NCBI RefSeq assembly: GCF_017876575.1 | Contig: NZ_JAGIOE010000001.1 | Span: forward strand, 3,038,001 to 3,102,000 | Origin: Paeniglutamicibacter psychrophenolicus | GTDB lineage: Bacteria; Actinomycetota; Actinomycetes; Actinomycetales; Micrococcaceae | Direction: 5' to 3' | DNA: 64,000 nucleotides | Shown here: positions 25,065 to 34,708 of the stretch, in pieces | Layout of the letters: each line of letters starts with the position of its first letter | Numbering within the stretch: the stretch's first letter is position 1 | The notes under the pieces: model-generated | Database searches by the model: none | What the model was told of the DNA's origin: nothing | The model's input: the letters and a program-made list of their open reading frames with translations, nothing else | Translations under genes and position numbers: made by a program

Positions 25065-25589
25065 TCAGCTGCCATCGCCCGGCCCGAAGGTTCGGCCGTC
25101 GGCAAGTTGTCCGGGCGAGTGCTGCCCGTTGCGGCGCATTTCAAGCACTTGCTGGAGAATCTCCACGGCGGCGACCTGGTCGACCACCGCCCGGTGCTTG
25201 CGCCCGTCCAGACCGGCTTCGTGCAGGGCGCGGTGCGCGCTGACGGTGGTCAGGCGCTCATCGACCAGCCTGACTTCCGCGACCACGTGGGCTCGGGACA
25301 GGGCGTTAGCCAAGTCGCGTGCATAATCGCGGGCCATGGTGGTGGAGGCGGTTTCCCCGCCGGACATCGACCGTGGCAGCCCGACAAAGATCTGGGCGAC
25401 CTCGCGCTCGGCGGCCAGCTTGACCAGCACCGAAATGTCGCTGGCCTTTTTCAGGTCGCGCTTGAGCGTCTTGACCGGGGTGGCCAGCAGCCCGTTGCGG
25501 TCGGACGCCGCGACGCCGACGCGGGCCATGCCCACGTCGACGCCCAGCAGCACCCCGGCAACCCCGGAATGCGTGGTTTCGCCTGGCAC
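25065..25589 (-). CDS. ruvX: Holliday junction resolvase-like protein RuvX/YqgF
   Basis: YqgF proteins have an RNase H-like fold and act in rRNA processing or DNA resolution. It has 174 residues with the first catalytic Asp in LLGVDVGMARVGVA, the FVGLPRSMSG segment and the LVDERLTTVSA signature with further acidic residues. It starts five bases after alaS, a conserved actinobacterial pair, and mltG follows 172 bases on. Confidence 0.95.
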   Translation of the reverse strand: MPGETTHSGVAGVLLGVDVGMARVGVAASDRNGLLATPVKTLKRDLKKASDISVLVKLAAEREVAQIFVGLPRSMSGGETASTTMARDYARDLANALSRAHVVAEVRLVDERLTTVSAHRALHEAGLDGRKHRAVVDQVAAVEILQQVLEMRRNGQHSPGQLADGRTFGPGDGS

Positions 25590-25594
25590 CGAGG

Positions 25595-28276
25595 TTATGA
25601 CAGCTCCCGGATCGAGCGGACCATGGCTTCCAGGGCCTCGGCGGTCTTGGAAACGTCCTGGCCGCCGCCCTGTGCCACGTCGTCCTTGCCGCCGCCGCCG
25701 CCGCCCAGGATCTTCGCGGCGGTGCGCACCAGCGCCCCGGCCTTGGCGCCCTTGGCGCGGGCTTCCTCGTTGGTCGCCACCAGCACCAGCGGGCGTCCGT
25801 TGGACGCTCCGGCGAGGGCAACGGTGGATGCCTCCGAGCCCAGGCGGTCGCGCAGGTCAAGGGCCAGGGTGCGCAGCGCTTCGGCCGAGGGGACCTCGCC
25901 GACGTCGTGCGCCAGGACCTTGATGCCGTTGACCGTGGCGGACTTTGCCGCCAGGGCACCGGCCTGGGCGGCCAGTTGGGCCCCGCGCAGCTTCTCGATT
26001 TCCTTTTCGGCGTGGCGCAGCTTCGCGACGGTGTCGGAAATGCGTTCGTTCAGCTGTGCGGCCGGGACCTTGAACATCGCCGAGAGATCCGAAACCAGTG
26101 CGCGTTCGGCCGCCCCGTGGCGGAAGGCCTCCATGCCGACCAGGGCCTCCACGCGGCGGTTGCCCGAGCCCACGGAGGCTTCGCCCAGCAGGGTCAGCGA
26201 GCCGATCAGCGCGGTGTTGGCCACGTGGGTGCCGCCGCAGAGCTCACGGCTCCAGGCGTCGTTGATCTCGACCATGCGCACGGTGTTGCCGTACTTCTCG
26301 CCGAACAGGCTCATGGCGCCGGCGGCGCGGGCCTCGGCCAGCGGCATGACGTTGGTGCGCACCTGGTGGTTGTTGCGGATGGCCAGGTTCACGACCTCTT
26401 CGATCTCGTTGCGGGCCGCGGCCGACAGGGCCTCGGACCAGGAGAAGTCGAAACGCAGATAGCCGGCCTTGTTGAAGGAGCCGGACTGCAGGGCGTCGGG
26501 GCCCAGGATCTCGTGCAGCGCCGCGTGGACCAGGTGGGTGGCGGAGTGCGCCTGTTCCCCGGAGTGGCGGCGGGTGCGGTCGACCTCGGCAAGCACCGAG
26601 GCGCCGGCGGGCAGTTCACCCTCGCGCACGATCACCTGGTGGACGTTCAGCCCGCGGATCGGGGCCTGGACGTCCAGGACCTCGAGCACGAAGCCGTCGC
26701 CGGTGATCAGCCCGACATCTCCTGCCTGGCCGCCGGCCTCGGCGTAGAACGGGGTCTCGTTGAGGACCAGTTCGATCTGTTGGCCCTGTTCGGCCACCTC
26801 GACCAGGGAGCCGTTGTGCACGATGCCGCGCACGGTGGATTCGCTGGTGAGTTCCTCGTAGCCGGTGAAGATGACGTCGCCGCGCTCGTGCAGCTGGGTG
26901 AACACCGTCAGGTCCGCGTGTCCGGCCTTCTTGGCCTTGGCGTCCTTCTGCGCGCGGGTGCGCTGCTCGTTCATCAGCTCGCGGAACTTGGTTTCGTCGA
27001 CGGCCAGGCCGGCCTCGGCGGCGATTTCCAGGGTCAGGTCGATCGGGAAGCCGAAGGTGTCGTGCAGCGCGAAGGCGTCTTCGCCCGAGAGCGAACCGCC
27101 CTTGGACTTGGAGACCTTCAGCGCCTCCTCCAGGCGGGTGGTGCCCGAGGCGATGGTGCGCAGGAAGGCGCGCTCCTCGGCGTAGGCGATGCGGGCGATG
27201 CGCTCGAAGTCGGTCTCGACGATCGGGTAGACGCCCTTCATGGCGTCGCGGGAGGCCGGCAGCAGCTCGGGGAGCACCGCGGTTTCCACGCCCATCAGGC
27301 GCATGGCGCGCACGGCGCGGCGGATCAGGCGGCGCAGCACGTAGCCACGGCCCTCGTTGCCCGGGGAGACGCCGTCGGAGATCAGCATCAGGGAGGAGCG
27401 GATGTGGTCGGCGACCATGCGCATGCGCACGTCGTCCGCGTGGTTCGGGTCCTTCGGGTCCTCGGTGGAGGTGTAGGCCTTGCCTGCCAGCTCAGCCGCC
27501 TTGTCGAGCACGGGACGGACCTGGTCGGTCTCGTACATGTTCTCGACGCCCTGCAGGATCATGGCCAGGCGCTCAAGTCCCAGGCCGGTGTCGATGTTCT
27601 TCTTGGGCAGTTCGCCCAGGATCTCGAAGCTGTCCTTGCCGGTGCCCTCGCCGCGCTGGTACTGCATGAACACGAGGTTCCAGATTTCGATGTAGCGGGT
27701 GTCGTCGGCCTCCGGGCCGCCCTCGATCCCGTACTCGGGTCCACGGTCGTAGAAGATCTCCGAGCACGGACCGGCCGGGCCGGGCTGGCCGGTGGACCAG
27801 TAGTTGTCCTCCATGCCCATCTTCTGGATGCGCTCGGCCGGGATGCCGATCTTGTCGCGCCAGATCTCCAGTGCCTCGGTGTCCTCGTGGAAGACGGTGA
27901 TCCACAGCTTTTCCGGGTCCAGGCCGTAGCCGCCGTCCCCAAGGGAGCTGGTCAGCAGCTCCCAGGCATAGGAGATGGCGCCTTCCTTGAAGTAGTCGCC
28001 GAAGGAGAAGTTGCCGGCCATCTGGAAGAAGGTGCCGTGTCGCACGGTCTTGCCGACCTCTTCGATGTCGCCGGTGCGGATGCACTTCTGGACGGAGGTG
28101 GCGCGGTTGTACGGCGGTTCTTCGCGTGCGGTCAGGTACGGAATGAACGGCACCATGCCGGCGACGGTGAACAGCAACGACGGGTCGGAGGAGACCAGCG
28201 AGGCGCTGGGAACCGCGGTGTGGCCCTTCGACTCAAAGTAGTCGACCCACCGGCGTGCAATTTCCTGCGATTTCAT
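25595..28276 (-). CDS. alaS: Alanyl-tRNA synthetase
   Basis: AlaS charges tRNA-Ala and edits mischarged Ser and Gly. It has 893 residues. The class-II catalytic core is at the N-terminus (FTVAGMVPFIPYL, then RVTTVQKCIR-like SVQKCIRTGDIEEVG), the editing domain holds HSGEQAHSATHLVHAAL (the HxxxH zinc site) with the later CGGTHVANT, and a C-terminal C-Ala domain ends the protein with the usual glycine-rich GGGGGKDDVAQGGG. The ATG is preceded by GAGGAA. No T-box leader was seen. Confidence 0.99.
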   Translation of the reverse strand: MKSQEIARRWVDYFESKGHTAVPSASLVSSDPSLLFTVAGMVPFIPYLTAREEPPYNRATSVQKCIRTGDIEEVGKTVRHGTFFQMAGNFSFGDYFKEGAISYAWELLTSSLGDGGYGLDPEKLWITVFHEDTEALEIWRDKIGIPAERIQKMGMEDNYWSTGQPGPAGPCSEIFYDRGPEYGIEGGPEADDTRYIEIWNLVFMQYQRGEGTGKDSFEILGELPKKNIDTGLGLERLAMILQGVENMYETDQVRPVLDKAAELAGKAYTSTEDPKDPNHADDVRMRMVADHIRSSLMLISDGVSPGNEGRGYVLRRLIRRAVRAMRLMGVETAVLPELLPASRDAMKGVYPIVETDFERIARIAYAEERAFLRTIASGTTRLEEALKVSKSKGGSLSGEDAFALHDTFGFPIDLTLEIAAEAGLAVDETKFRELMNEQRTRAQKDAKAKKAGHADLTVFTQLHERGDVIFTGYEELTSESTVRGIVHNGSLVEVAEQGQQIELVLNETPFYAEAGGQAGDVGLITGDGFVLEVLDVQAPIRGLNVHQVIVREGELPAGASVLAEVDRTRRHSGEQAHSATHLVHAALHEILGPDALQSGSFNKAGYLRFDFSWSEALSAAARNEIEEVVNLAIRNNHQVRTNVMPLAEARAAGAMSLFGEKYGNTVRMVEINDAWSRELCGGTHVANTALIGSLTLLGEASVGSGNRRVEALVGMEAFRHGAAERALVSDLSAMFKVPAAQLNERISDTVAKLRHAEKEIEKLRGAQLAAQAGALAAKSATVNGIKVLAHDVGEVPSAEALRTLALDLRDRLGSEASTVALAGASNGRPLVLVATNEEARAKGAKAGALVRTAAKILGGGGGGKDDVAQGGGQDVSKTAEALEAMVRSIRELS

Positions 28277-28421
28277 CGTTCCTCTTCGATCCCTTCGTGC
28301 TTACGGGCGCTGTGCTTGGGTGTGGCTTCCATGTCTGCTTCCCCCGTGGCCGGTTGGCCGGGGAACGGCATGCTGCCGGGTCCGCCATGGTGGCGGGCAC
28401 CGGAGTGCCACGACAATAAGT

Positions 28422-28655
28422 TTAGTGGTGGCTTGCGCCGGTTGTTTCATCCAGGCCCAGGGCCTGGCGCAATTCTGTTTCGCGTTCGTTCATGCCGGTC
28501 CGGAAGGCCTCGGCCACTTCGTGCAGCGAATCGCTGATGCGTCCCACGGTGCGGTTCAGTCCGTCGGCGCTGGCAAGGTCCCTGGCTGCGGAAAGCTTGC
28601 GGGCGGCCAGGACGCCCACGCCGATACCGATGCCGACCCAGAATAGTTTCTTCAT
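28422..28655 (-). CDS. Small membrane protein upstream of alaS
   Basis: The 77-residue protein starts at the ATG at 28655, preceded by GAGG nine bases away. One N-terminal membrane helix (LFWVGIGIGVGVLAARKL) is followed by an amphipathic charged helix (about residues 22-65). I do not recognise a named family. Small proteins of this type are common between rpsD and alaS in related actinobacteria, next to a DUF948 protein. Both may sit at the membrane together; that is inference. Confidence 0.8.
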   Translation of the reverse strand: MKKLFWVGIGIGVGVLAARKLSAARDLASADGLNRTVGRISDSLHEVAEAFRTGMNERETELRQALGLDETTGASHH

Positions 28656-28789
28656 CTGCGGTTTCCTCGTTTCGTGGATGATGGATCGTGCGCTGCACGG
28701 CATCGGACGGTCGCCGGCCCGGCTCCGCTGCCCGATGTGTTCGGGCGGGTGGCTCCGGGGCGGCGGGCCCGGTGATGCTTCGGTGCTGG

Positions 28790-29161
28790 TCAGCGCGAGC
28801 GTCGGCCCTTGCCCGTCGGCCGGGTGCCAAGGGCCGAACGGACCCCGGCGGAGAAGGCGGCGACCTTGATCAAGGGACGGCCGACGGTGGCAGCGGTCAA
28901 CGAGGACAGCGCGCTGATGTTGGCGGACGCGTCGGAGACGTGCGAGGTGATGCCATCGACCTTGCGCAGCTGGTCATTGGTGGTTGCCACGGTGTTGGTG
29001 ACCTCCGAAAGCAACGGGGTGGTTCCGTCGGACACTTCCCGCACGGCGGCGCGCAGCTCGTCGAACACCTTTCCGAGCTTCCAGATGGGGATGGCAAGCA
29101 AGGCCACCAGTACGGCGAAGACGCCCGCCGCAATGAGTCCGGCTATATCCGACCCTGTCAT
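28790..29161 (-). CDS. DUF948 membrane protein
   Basis: This 123-residue protein has one N-terminal membrane helix (about residues 5-27) and a long helical tail with the spacing of a coiled coil (KVFDELRAAVREVSD and on), then a very basic end. That is the layout of DUF948 proteins, whose function is unknown. The ATG at 29161 is preceded by GAGGAAAA. It lies between rpsD and the 77-residue membrane gene, in the usual rpsD-DUF948-alaS order. Confidence 0.85.
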   Translation of the reverse strand: MTGSDIAGLIAAGVFAVLVALLAIPIWKLGKVFDELRAAVREVSDGTTPLLSEVTNTVATTNDQLRKVDGITSHVSDASANISALSSLTAATVGRPLIKVAAFSAGVRSALGTRPTGKGRRSR

Positions 29162-29245
29162 GTGCTTTTCCTCTACCGTTGGTGACGTGTGCTTTTCCAC
29201 CTTACCGAATGGTTGGCGGTAGCACGGAACCGAAACGTCTTGGAT

Positions 29246-29284
29246 AACACGAAGCCCGCGGCGCGGGGCCACGGGCTTCGTGTT
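29246..29284 (-). terminator. Terminator after rpsD
   Basis: A perfect 13-bp stem (arms 29246-29258 and 29272-29284, 13-base loop) begins 35 bases past the rpsD stop. It makes rpsD a separate transcript from the DUF948 gene that follows. Confidence 0.88.
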
Positions 29285-29319
29285 GCAAACTGCATTCGTT
29301 GGGTGTGAACCCGGTGAAT

Positions 29320-29946
29320 TTAGCGTGCGTAGTACTCGACGACGAGGTTCTCTTCGCAGGTTACGGGAACCTCGGAGCGCTTCGGCTTGCGGACGAGCTT
29401 GGCCTGAAGGGCTTCAAGCTTGACGTCCAGGTAGGCCGGAACGGCGGGGAGAACATCGCGGTGGGCGCCTGCAGCGGCGATCTGGAACGGGCCCATCTTT
29501 TCGCTACGCTCGTGAACGTGGATCAGCTGACCCTCGGACACGCGGAACGAGGGACGGTCCACGCGGGCACCGTTGACCATGATGTGGCGGTGCACAACCA
29601 GCTGGCGGGCCTGGGCGATGGTGCGGGCGAAGCCTGCACGCAGAACCAGTGCATCCAGACGCATTTCCAGCAGGGCAACCAGGTTTTCACCGGTCTGGCC
29701 TGCGGTGCGCTTGGCTTCCTCGAAGGCACGGGTCATCTGTGCTTCGCGGATGCCGTACTGGGCGCGCAAACGCTGCTTTTCGCGCAGACGCACTGCGTAG
29801 TCGCTGTCCTGCTTCTTGCGGGCACGGCCGTGCTGGCCGGGACCGTACGGACGACGCTCCATGTACTTTTCAGCTTTGGGGGTCAGAGCAAGGCCGAGGG
29901 CTCGCGAGAGGCGAACCTTGCGGCGGGCACGAGTGTTGTTAGCCAC
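29320..29946 (-). CDS. rpsD: 30S ribosomal protein S4
   Basis: S4 nucleates small-subunit assembly. It has 208 residues. The basic start ANNTRARRKVRLSRALG is followed by ERRPYGPGQHGRARKK, and the S4 RNA-binding domain by MRLDALVLRAGFARTIAQARQLVVHRHIMVNG. The true start is the GTG at 29946, preceded by AAGGA; the in-frame ATG at 29994 is spurious. As in other actinobacteria the gene is outside the alpha operon. A 240-base leader region upstream shows no gene. Confidence 0.98.
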   Translation of the reverse strand: MANNTRARRKVRLSRALGLALTPKAEKYMERRPYGPGQHGRARKKQDSDYAVRLREKQRLRAQYGIREAQMTRAFEEAKRTAGQTGENLVALLEMRLDALVLRAGFARTIAQARQLVVHRHIMVNGARVDRPSFRVSEGQLIHVHERSEKMGPFQIAAAGAHRDVLPAVPAYLDVKLEALQAKLVRKPKRSEVPVTCEENLVVEYYAR

Positions 29947-30053
29947 GAGTGTCCTTATCTTTTGTGAGCGGTTGTCATTGGGTCTGGCCTCCATGATGGA
30001 GAGTTGTGGGAAACCGCATCCCTAGTCACTACAACTGCCGCGGTGCGCACCGT

Positions 30054-30071
30054 CCGGAACCGAAGTTCCGG
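30054..30071 (-). other. UUCG-tetraloop hairpin between rarA and rpsD
   Basis: The minus strand reads CCGGAAC-TTCG-GTTCCGG, a perfect 7-bp stem closed by the very stable cUUCGg tetraloop. It lies 116 bases past the rarA stop and 108 bases before the rpsD start. It may be the rarA terminator or part of the rpsD leader. Confidence 0.6.
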
Positions 30072-30186
30072 GTGGTTTGCGGTTGGGCAGCTTGCCAGCC
30101 AAGGATCAATCCTACCACCGCGCGCAAACCCAAAGTGCACCTCGGGTGGTGGCCTGCCATGTGGGATGCGTCGTCTTCGCGGCGGA

Positions 30187-31815
30187 TTACGGGCGTCGGC
30201 GGTCCTTGGCCCGGATGATGCCGCGGATGCGTTCGACGCGTTCGCCGATCCCGCGCTCGGCTCCGTTGGCGGTGGGCTTGTAGTAGTCCACGCCCAGCAG
30301 GTCATCCGGCGCGTACTGCTGGGTGGCCACCGAGTGCGGTGCATCGTGCGAATAGATGTACCCCTTGCCGTGGCCCAGCTGCTGGGCTCCGGCGTAGTGT
30401 GCGTCGCGCAGGTGCTTGGGCACGCCCCTGCCGCGGCCGGCCCGAACGTCGGCCACCGCGGCGTTGATGGCGTTGTAGGCGGCGTTGGATTTGGGCGCGG
30501 TGGCCAGGTGCACCACGGCGTGTCCCAGGATGAGCCGGGCCTCGGGCATGCCGATCAGCTGCACCGCCTGGGCTGCGGCCACGGCGGTTTGCAGTGCGGT
30601 GGGATCGGCCATGCCGATGTCTTCGGAGGCACTGATCATGATGCGACGGGCGATGAAGCGCGGGTCCTCGCCGGCCTCCAGCATCTTGGCCAGGTAGTGC
30701 AGCGCGGCGTCCACGTCGGAACCGCGGACCGACTTGATGAAGGCACTGATGATGTCGTAGTGCTGGTCCCCTGCCTTGTCGTAGCGCTGGACCGCGGCAT
30801 CCATCGCACGCTCGGTGTGTTCGATGGTGATGACGATCTGGCCGCTGGGAGTCAGCGCGCCGGTGTCGTCGGCGTCGTCATGGACAGCACCGGTGTCCTG
30901 GGTTGCGTCGGCGTCAGGGGTTGCCCCGGCGTCCGCGGGTTCGGCGGGTTCGCCGTCCGCGGGTTCCTCGTCGGGCCGGACCTCGGGTGGAGCCGGGGCT
31001 GACATATCGACCGTGTCCTTGGCCGGGACTTCGGCGGTGTCTTCCGTGCGGGCGGCCTGCACCAATTTGGCTCGCTTGTCCAGCAGGCCGTGGGCTTCGG
31101 CGGCGCTCCAGGCCACGCCTGCCGCCGCTTCCAGGGCCGTCAATGCGCGGCGGGCATCGCCCCCGGCCATGCGTACTAGGTGGTCGAGGGCGCCCGGGTC
31201 CAGGACCAGCTCGTCATTGAAGCCGCGCACGTCGGCAAGCGCGCGGGTGATCAGCGCGGCGATGTCTCCCTCTTCCAGGGGACGCAGGGTCAGCAGCAGG
31301 GAGCGCGAAAGCAATGGGGAGACGACCGAGAAGGAAGGATTTTCGGTGGTGGCGGCGACCAGCACGACCCAGCGGTTTTCCACCCCGGGGAGCAGGGCGT
31401 CCTGCTGGGCCTTGTTGAAGCGGTGGATCTCGTCGAGGAAGAGCACTGTGGTGAACCCGCGCAGGTCGCGATCCTCGAGCGCCTGGTCCATGACGCGCCG
31501 GACGTCCTTGACGCCGGCGGTGATGGCGCTGAGCTCGACGAAGCGGCGACCCGGGGACCGGGCGATCACGTGTGCGATGGTTGTTTTTCCGGTGCCGGGA
31601 GGACCCCAGAGAATGATGCTGGAGGGCCCTGACGGGCCCGGACCGTCGATGCCGGCCAGTTGCCGCAGGGGCGAACCCGCCTTGAGCAGGTGTTGCTGGC
31701 CGACGAGCTCCTCGACCGAGCGGGGGCGCATGCGCACGGCCAGGGGTGCGCGCGGGCGCACATGTTCTTCGTCGTTTTCCTCGTCGTCACCCAAGGCACT
31801 GAGCAGATCGTTCAC
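30187..31815 (-). CDS. rarA: Replication-associated recombination protein RarA (MgsA)
   Basis: RarA is an AAA+ ATPase acting at stalled forks, related to clamp-loader subunits. [14 protein letters not shown] (Walker A near residue 70), [12 protein letters not shown] (Walker B) and [12 protein letters not shown] (sensor 1) are clear, and the C-terminal tetramerisation region contains [14 protein letters not shown]-like text ([15 protein letters not shown]). It is 542 residues, about 90 more than usual, because of an acidic Ala/Asp/Pro/Glu insert at about 250-325 between the AAA+ lid and the helical tail. The GTG start follows a TAGGCT by six bases, so it is probably leaderless. Confidence 0.95.
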   Translation of the reverse strand: MNDLLSALGDDEENDEEHVRPRAPLAVRMRPRSVEELVGQQHLLKAGSPLRQLAGIDGPGPSGPSSIILWGPPGTGKTTIAHVIARSPGRRFVELSAITAGVKDVRRVMDQALEDRDLRGFTTVLFLDEIHRFNKAQQDALLPGVENRWVVLVAATTENPSFSVVSPLLSRSLLLTLRPLEEGDIAALITRALADVRGFNDELVLDPGALDHLVRMAGGDARRALTALEAAAGVAWSAAEAHGLLDKRAKLVQAARTEDTAEVPAKDTVDMSAPAPPEVRPDEEPADGEPAEPADAGATPDADATQDTGAVHDDADDTGALTPSGQIVITIEHTERAMDAAVQRYDKAGDQHYDIISAFIKSVRGSDVDAALHYLAKMLEAGEDPRFIARRIMISASEDIGMADPTALQTAVAAAQAVQLIGMPEARLILGHAVVHLATAPKSNAAYNAINAAVADVRAGRGRGVPKHLRDAHYAGAQQLGHGKGYIYSHDAPHSVATQQYAPDDLLGVDYYKPTANGAERGIGERVERIRGIIRAKDRRRP

Positions 31816-31821
31816 TCCCCC

Positions 31822-31827
31822 AGCCTA
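31822..31827 (-). promoter_or_regulatory. -10 element for a leaderless rarA transcript
   Basis: TAGGCT (minus strand 31827-31822) ends six bases before the rarA GTG. The G-rich stretch between them touches the start codon and is too close to act as a ribosome binding site. No clear -35 is seen. Confidence 0.45.
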
Positions 31828-31986
31828 GTTGAGCATCCGGGTGCCTGCTTCCAGTGTTGCCGACGAGGCGGTTTGCCGTTTCGCCGAGGCGCCCGGTTAC
31901 CCGGTCAGCGTGTCAGGGCGGCGGGCCTGCGACTCGGCGGTTCACCCTCGGGCCGGATCATCGGAGCGCGGCCGGGATGAAGGTGG

Positions 31987-32058
31987 CCCGGGTGCTGTCG
32001 TCGCGTCGCGACGGTGGGGCATGGGGGCGACCCCGCCGGCGGGAAGACAGCACCCGGG
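31987..32058 (-). other. Branched inverted-repeat structure downstream of the HNH gene
   Basis: A perfect 13-bp inverted repeat (31987-31999 and 32046-32058) encloses two smaller hairpins: GTCGCG/CGCGAC around 32000-32012 and GGGG/CCCC around 32025-32034. Together they could fold into a three-way junction. It lies 51 bases past the HNH gene stop and may act as its terminator. The rest of the 31816-32108 gap shows no gene. Confidence 0.6.
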
Positions 32059-32108
32059 GGCTTGGTGCGGCACGGACGGAACTTGCTTGCCGCGGTGCAT
32101 GCCCGGCG

Positions 32109-34034
32109 CTAATCGAAAAGTGGTGCCTGGTAGCCTGCGGTGCGAAGCTCGGGATGCCAGTACAGGTTTCGCTGCGGGGCGCCTCGTGCCTGGCCGGCGA
32201 TTTCAACGACGTACGGCACGCCATTGATCGATCTGAGCTTGATCAATCCGGCATGCACCTGCAAATGATGGTACTCACAGAGCATCGCAGAATTTTCCAC
32301 GCTCGTTGGGCCGCCCTGGCTCCAGGGAATCACGTGGTGGCATTCTGACATTGACGCCGGATGCCTGCAACCGGGGATGATGCAGCCGCGATCACGGATG
32401 GCGATGGCCCGGCGCTGGGCCTTGGTGAAGCCGCGGATCTCGCGGCCCAGGTCCAGGACGGCGCCTTCATCTCCCATGAGCGCCGGCAGGATGTCTGCGT
32501 TGCATGCGAGCCTCCGGACGTTGGCCGCGGAGATGGGCCGGTTGTGGTCTGTCAGTCCGGCTTCCTCGCATTGCCCGAGCAGGCTGCGGTAGCCGATCAG
32601 CACACCGATCTTCACGCGCATCCCGCCGGATTCGGCGATGTCGGTCCCGTTCATGACCCCTGCACAGGCGGCGATGAGCGCGTCGAGGAACAGCTGGGGG
32701 TTGGTGCGCGGATCTTGGCTGGTGAGCTGTTCCATTCCCGAACCCTCGGGAGGCAGGCCGCAGGCGAACTCGCTGAGCGGAATCTGCGAGCCGCTGGCGC
32801 CCACCGGCGTGGCCCATTCCGGGGCGGGGGTGCCGGCCGGGGAAAAGGTCGGAGTCCCGGAGGGAGAGGGCCCAAGCGGCGCTGGCTGCCGGGGTTCGCC
32901 CGTGGTGCCTTCACCTGTGGTGGCTGCGCTTGGCGGGGCTTCAGTGGCCGGGTCGGGGTTTGCGGGGATCGTGGGCGTGGCTCCGTCGCCGGTGTCGGGG
33001 TCCGGCTCGTCGGGACGCTGCTCCTTGCCTGCTTCGGGCCGGGGATCGCCTGCCGGCCGCTGGCCGTCGACTGGCCCGGTCGGCCTGGTCGGCATCGTGG
33101 GCATGGTCGGCATGGTCGGGAGCTCGTCGGACGGGGGCCGAGGGGTGGTGGAGGCGGAGAACGGCGGGGATTTCGTCGAGCGTGGATTGGTCCACGCCTC
33201 GCAGAAGGAGAAAAGCACCTCGGAGTCCTCGGGATCGCAGCGCAGCAGGTACTCGTCGCTGCCGTCACGGAAGCCGCGGTAGAAGACTCCGCGCCGGGCA
33301 CGGATTTCCTCGTCGCTGATGGGTGTGCCGTTTTGGGCCAGGAAGCCGCCCCAGTCACGCAGGGCTTGGCCGCACGTCTTCGGGTCTCCGGTCCTGGCTT
33401 CGTGGGCCAGGGAATCCTCGATGGCGGTGTTCACGTTTTCGGCGTCGGGCCGGGTCTTGATGCGTGGCTGCATGGATTCCAGCTGCCCGGCCAACGAGGC
33501 GAGGTTGGCGACATCCGCGGTGCCGTCGGATGCCGCCTTGGCCAGGATCGGGTAGCTGGGGGTCGGTGGCGCTTCGTCGGCGCCTGCAGCGGGCAAGGCC
33601 ACCAGGAGCCTGGATCCGTTGATGCGTCGGCAGGCTTCGCCGGAGGAAATGTGCAGGTGCGCCTGCATGAAGGCCTGGGTGTTCTTGTGCGGGGCCATGC
33701 CCTGGCGTAGTTCCTCGGGCGGGATGCCTGCGGTTCCGTCGGCCAGGGGGCCGGGCTGCGCGACGAGCTGGTCGATTTGCTGGGCGGTGACCGGGTCCAG
33801 CCGGTGGACCTCGGCCGCGTCGGCTCGCCGGGTGATGAGCAATTGGGCGTAGGCGATGGCCCGGTGGCTGCGCTCGAGAAGGCCCATCATGGCCGCGGCG
33901 GCGGCGGCATCCAGCGGCACCAGGGCCAGCTGCCCGGTGGTGGCGGACAGGGCAAGGGCCGCGGCGGCCAGTTGCTGGCCAAGTTCCGCGGTGCTCGTCT
34001 GCCCCGTCCGGGGCGCGGATAGTGGTGTGCCCAT
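32109..34034 (-). CDS. DUF222 / HNH endonuclease domain protein
   Basis: Proteins of this kind are numerous in actinobacteria; their targets are unknown. Of 641 residues the first 300 form the helical DUF222 region. Residues about 300-450 are low complexity (Pro/Thr/Ala/Gly) with a tandem MPT unit. The C-terminal HNH domain (about 545-605) has [21 protein letters not shown] with the zinc Cys pair and catalytic His, followed by an Asn and a final YHHLQVH. The ATG at 34034 has a GAGG only two bases away, so its ribosome binding site is poorly spaced. The gene is divergent from dtd. Confidence 0.88.
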   Translation of the reverse strand: MGTPLSAPRTGQTSTAELGQQLAAAALALSATTGQLALVPLDAAAAAAMMGLLERSHRAIAYAQLLITRRADAAEVHRLDPVTAQQIDQLVAQPGPLADGTAGIPPEELRQGMAPHKNTQAFMQAHLHISSGEACRRINGSRLLVALPAAGADEAPPTPSYPILAKAASDGTADVANLASLAGQLESMQPRIKTRPDAENVNTAIEDSLAHEARTGDPKTCGQALRDWGGFLAQNGTPISDEEIRARRGVFYRGFRDGSDEYLLRCDPEDSEVLFSFCEAWTNPRSTKSPPFSASTTPRPPSDELPTMPTMPTMPTRPTGPVDGQRPAGDPRPEAGKEQRPDEPDPDTGDGATPTIPANPDPATEAPPSAATTGEGTTGEPRQPAPLGPSPSGTPTFSPAGTPAPEWATPVGASGSQIPLSEFACGLPPEGSGMEQLTSQDPRTNPQLFLDALIAACAGVMNGTDIAESGGMRVKIGVLIGYRSLLGQCEEAGLTDHNRPISAANVRRLACNADILPALMGDEGAVLDLGREIRGFTKAQRRAIAIRDRGCIIPGCRHPASMSECHHVIPWSQGGPTSVENSAMLCEYHHLQVHAGLIKLRSINGVPYVVEIAGQARGAPQRNLYWHPELRTAGYQAPLFD

Positions 34035-34238
34035 GTCCTCGAGTCTGCGCCCTTGGGGCTGAACTCGCCCCTGCCGGAAGCCAAATGTGCGGGAAAGTGG
34101 GAACCTGTCCCCACGATGGCCGTGAATGGGTGGACAGGGACGCGAATCGGTAGAGTCGATACGTCCGCGCTCGTGCGGGCGGCACATGGTGCCGCCGCGG
34201 CGGGCCATGACGTGAAGAACCAAAACAAGGGTGGATGG

Positions 34239-34679
34239 ATGAAGGCAGTGTTGCAGGTGGTTTCCCGGGCCTCGGTGGAGGTCGAGGGTTCGGTCGTCGG
34301 GAAGATCGACGGGCCCGGCCTGGTGGTGTTGCTGGGCGTGACCCATGGCGACAGCCCGGCCCTGGCGGCGAAGCTGGCCGCGAAGGTGTGGCGGCTGCGG
34401 ATGCTCGAGGGTGAGAAGTCCTGCGAGGACCTGGCCGCCCCGCTGCTGGTCATCAGCCAGTTCACGCTCTACGGGGATGTGCGCAAGGGGCGCCGGCCGG
34501 GATGGACGAACGCCGCTCCCGGCGCGGTGAGCGAGCCGCTGTACGAGGAGTTCATGGCGCAGCTGCGCGCACTGGGTGCCCATGTGGAGTCGGGCGTGTT
34601 CGGGGCGATGATGGAGGTCTCGCTGGTGAACTCCGGTCCGTATACGCTCATCGTCGACACCGACGAGTTGCCGGGCTAG
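34239..34679 (+). CDS. dtd: D-aminoacyl-tRNA deacylase
   Basis: Dtd removes D-amino acids such as D-Tyr from mischarged tRNA. It has 146 residues with the catalytic SQFTLYGD motif and the C-terminal Gly-cisPro loop NSGPYT, where most homologues have NDGP. The stretch before SQFTL is slightly shorter than in E. coli Dtd, as is common in actinobacteria. The frame is open upstream to 34053, but homology begins at the ATG at 34239 (MKAVLQVV). Confidence 0.96.
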   Translation: MKAVLQVVSRASVEVEGSVVGKIDGPGLVVLLGVTHGDSPALAAKLAAKVWRLRMLEGEKSCEDLAAPLLVISQFTLYGDVRKGRRPGWTNAAPGAVSEPLYEEFMAQLRALGAHVESGVFGAMMEVSLVNSGPYTLIVDTDELPG

Positions 34680-34702
34680 GTTTCTCCGGGCAACTCGTCG
34701 GC
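34661..34702. terminator. Bidirectional terminator after dtd
   Basis: A perfect 13-bp stem (34661-34673 and 34690-34702, 16-base loop) has its left arm inside the last dtd codons. It separates dtd from the convergent membrane-protein gene ending at 34709. Confidence 0.85.
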
Positions 34703-34708
34703 AAACGA

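Noticed and set aside
34239-34679. Loss of function in dtd because NDGP reads NSGP
   Set aside because: The Gly-cisPro pair and SQFTLYGD are intact; the neighbouring residue varies in the family.
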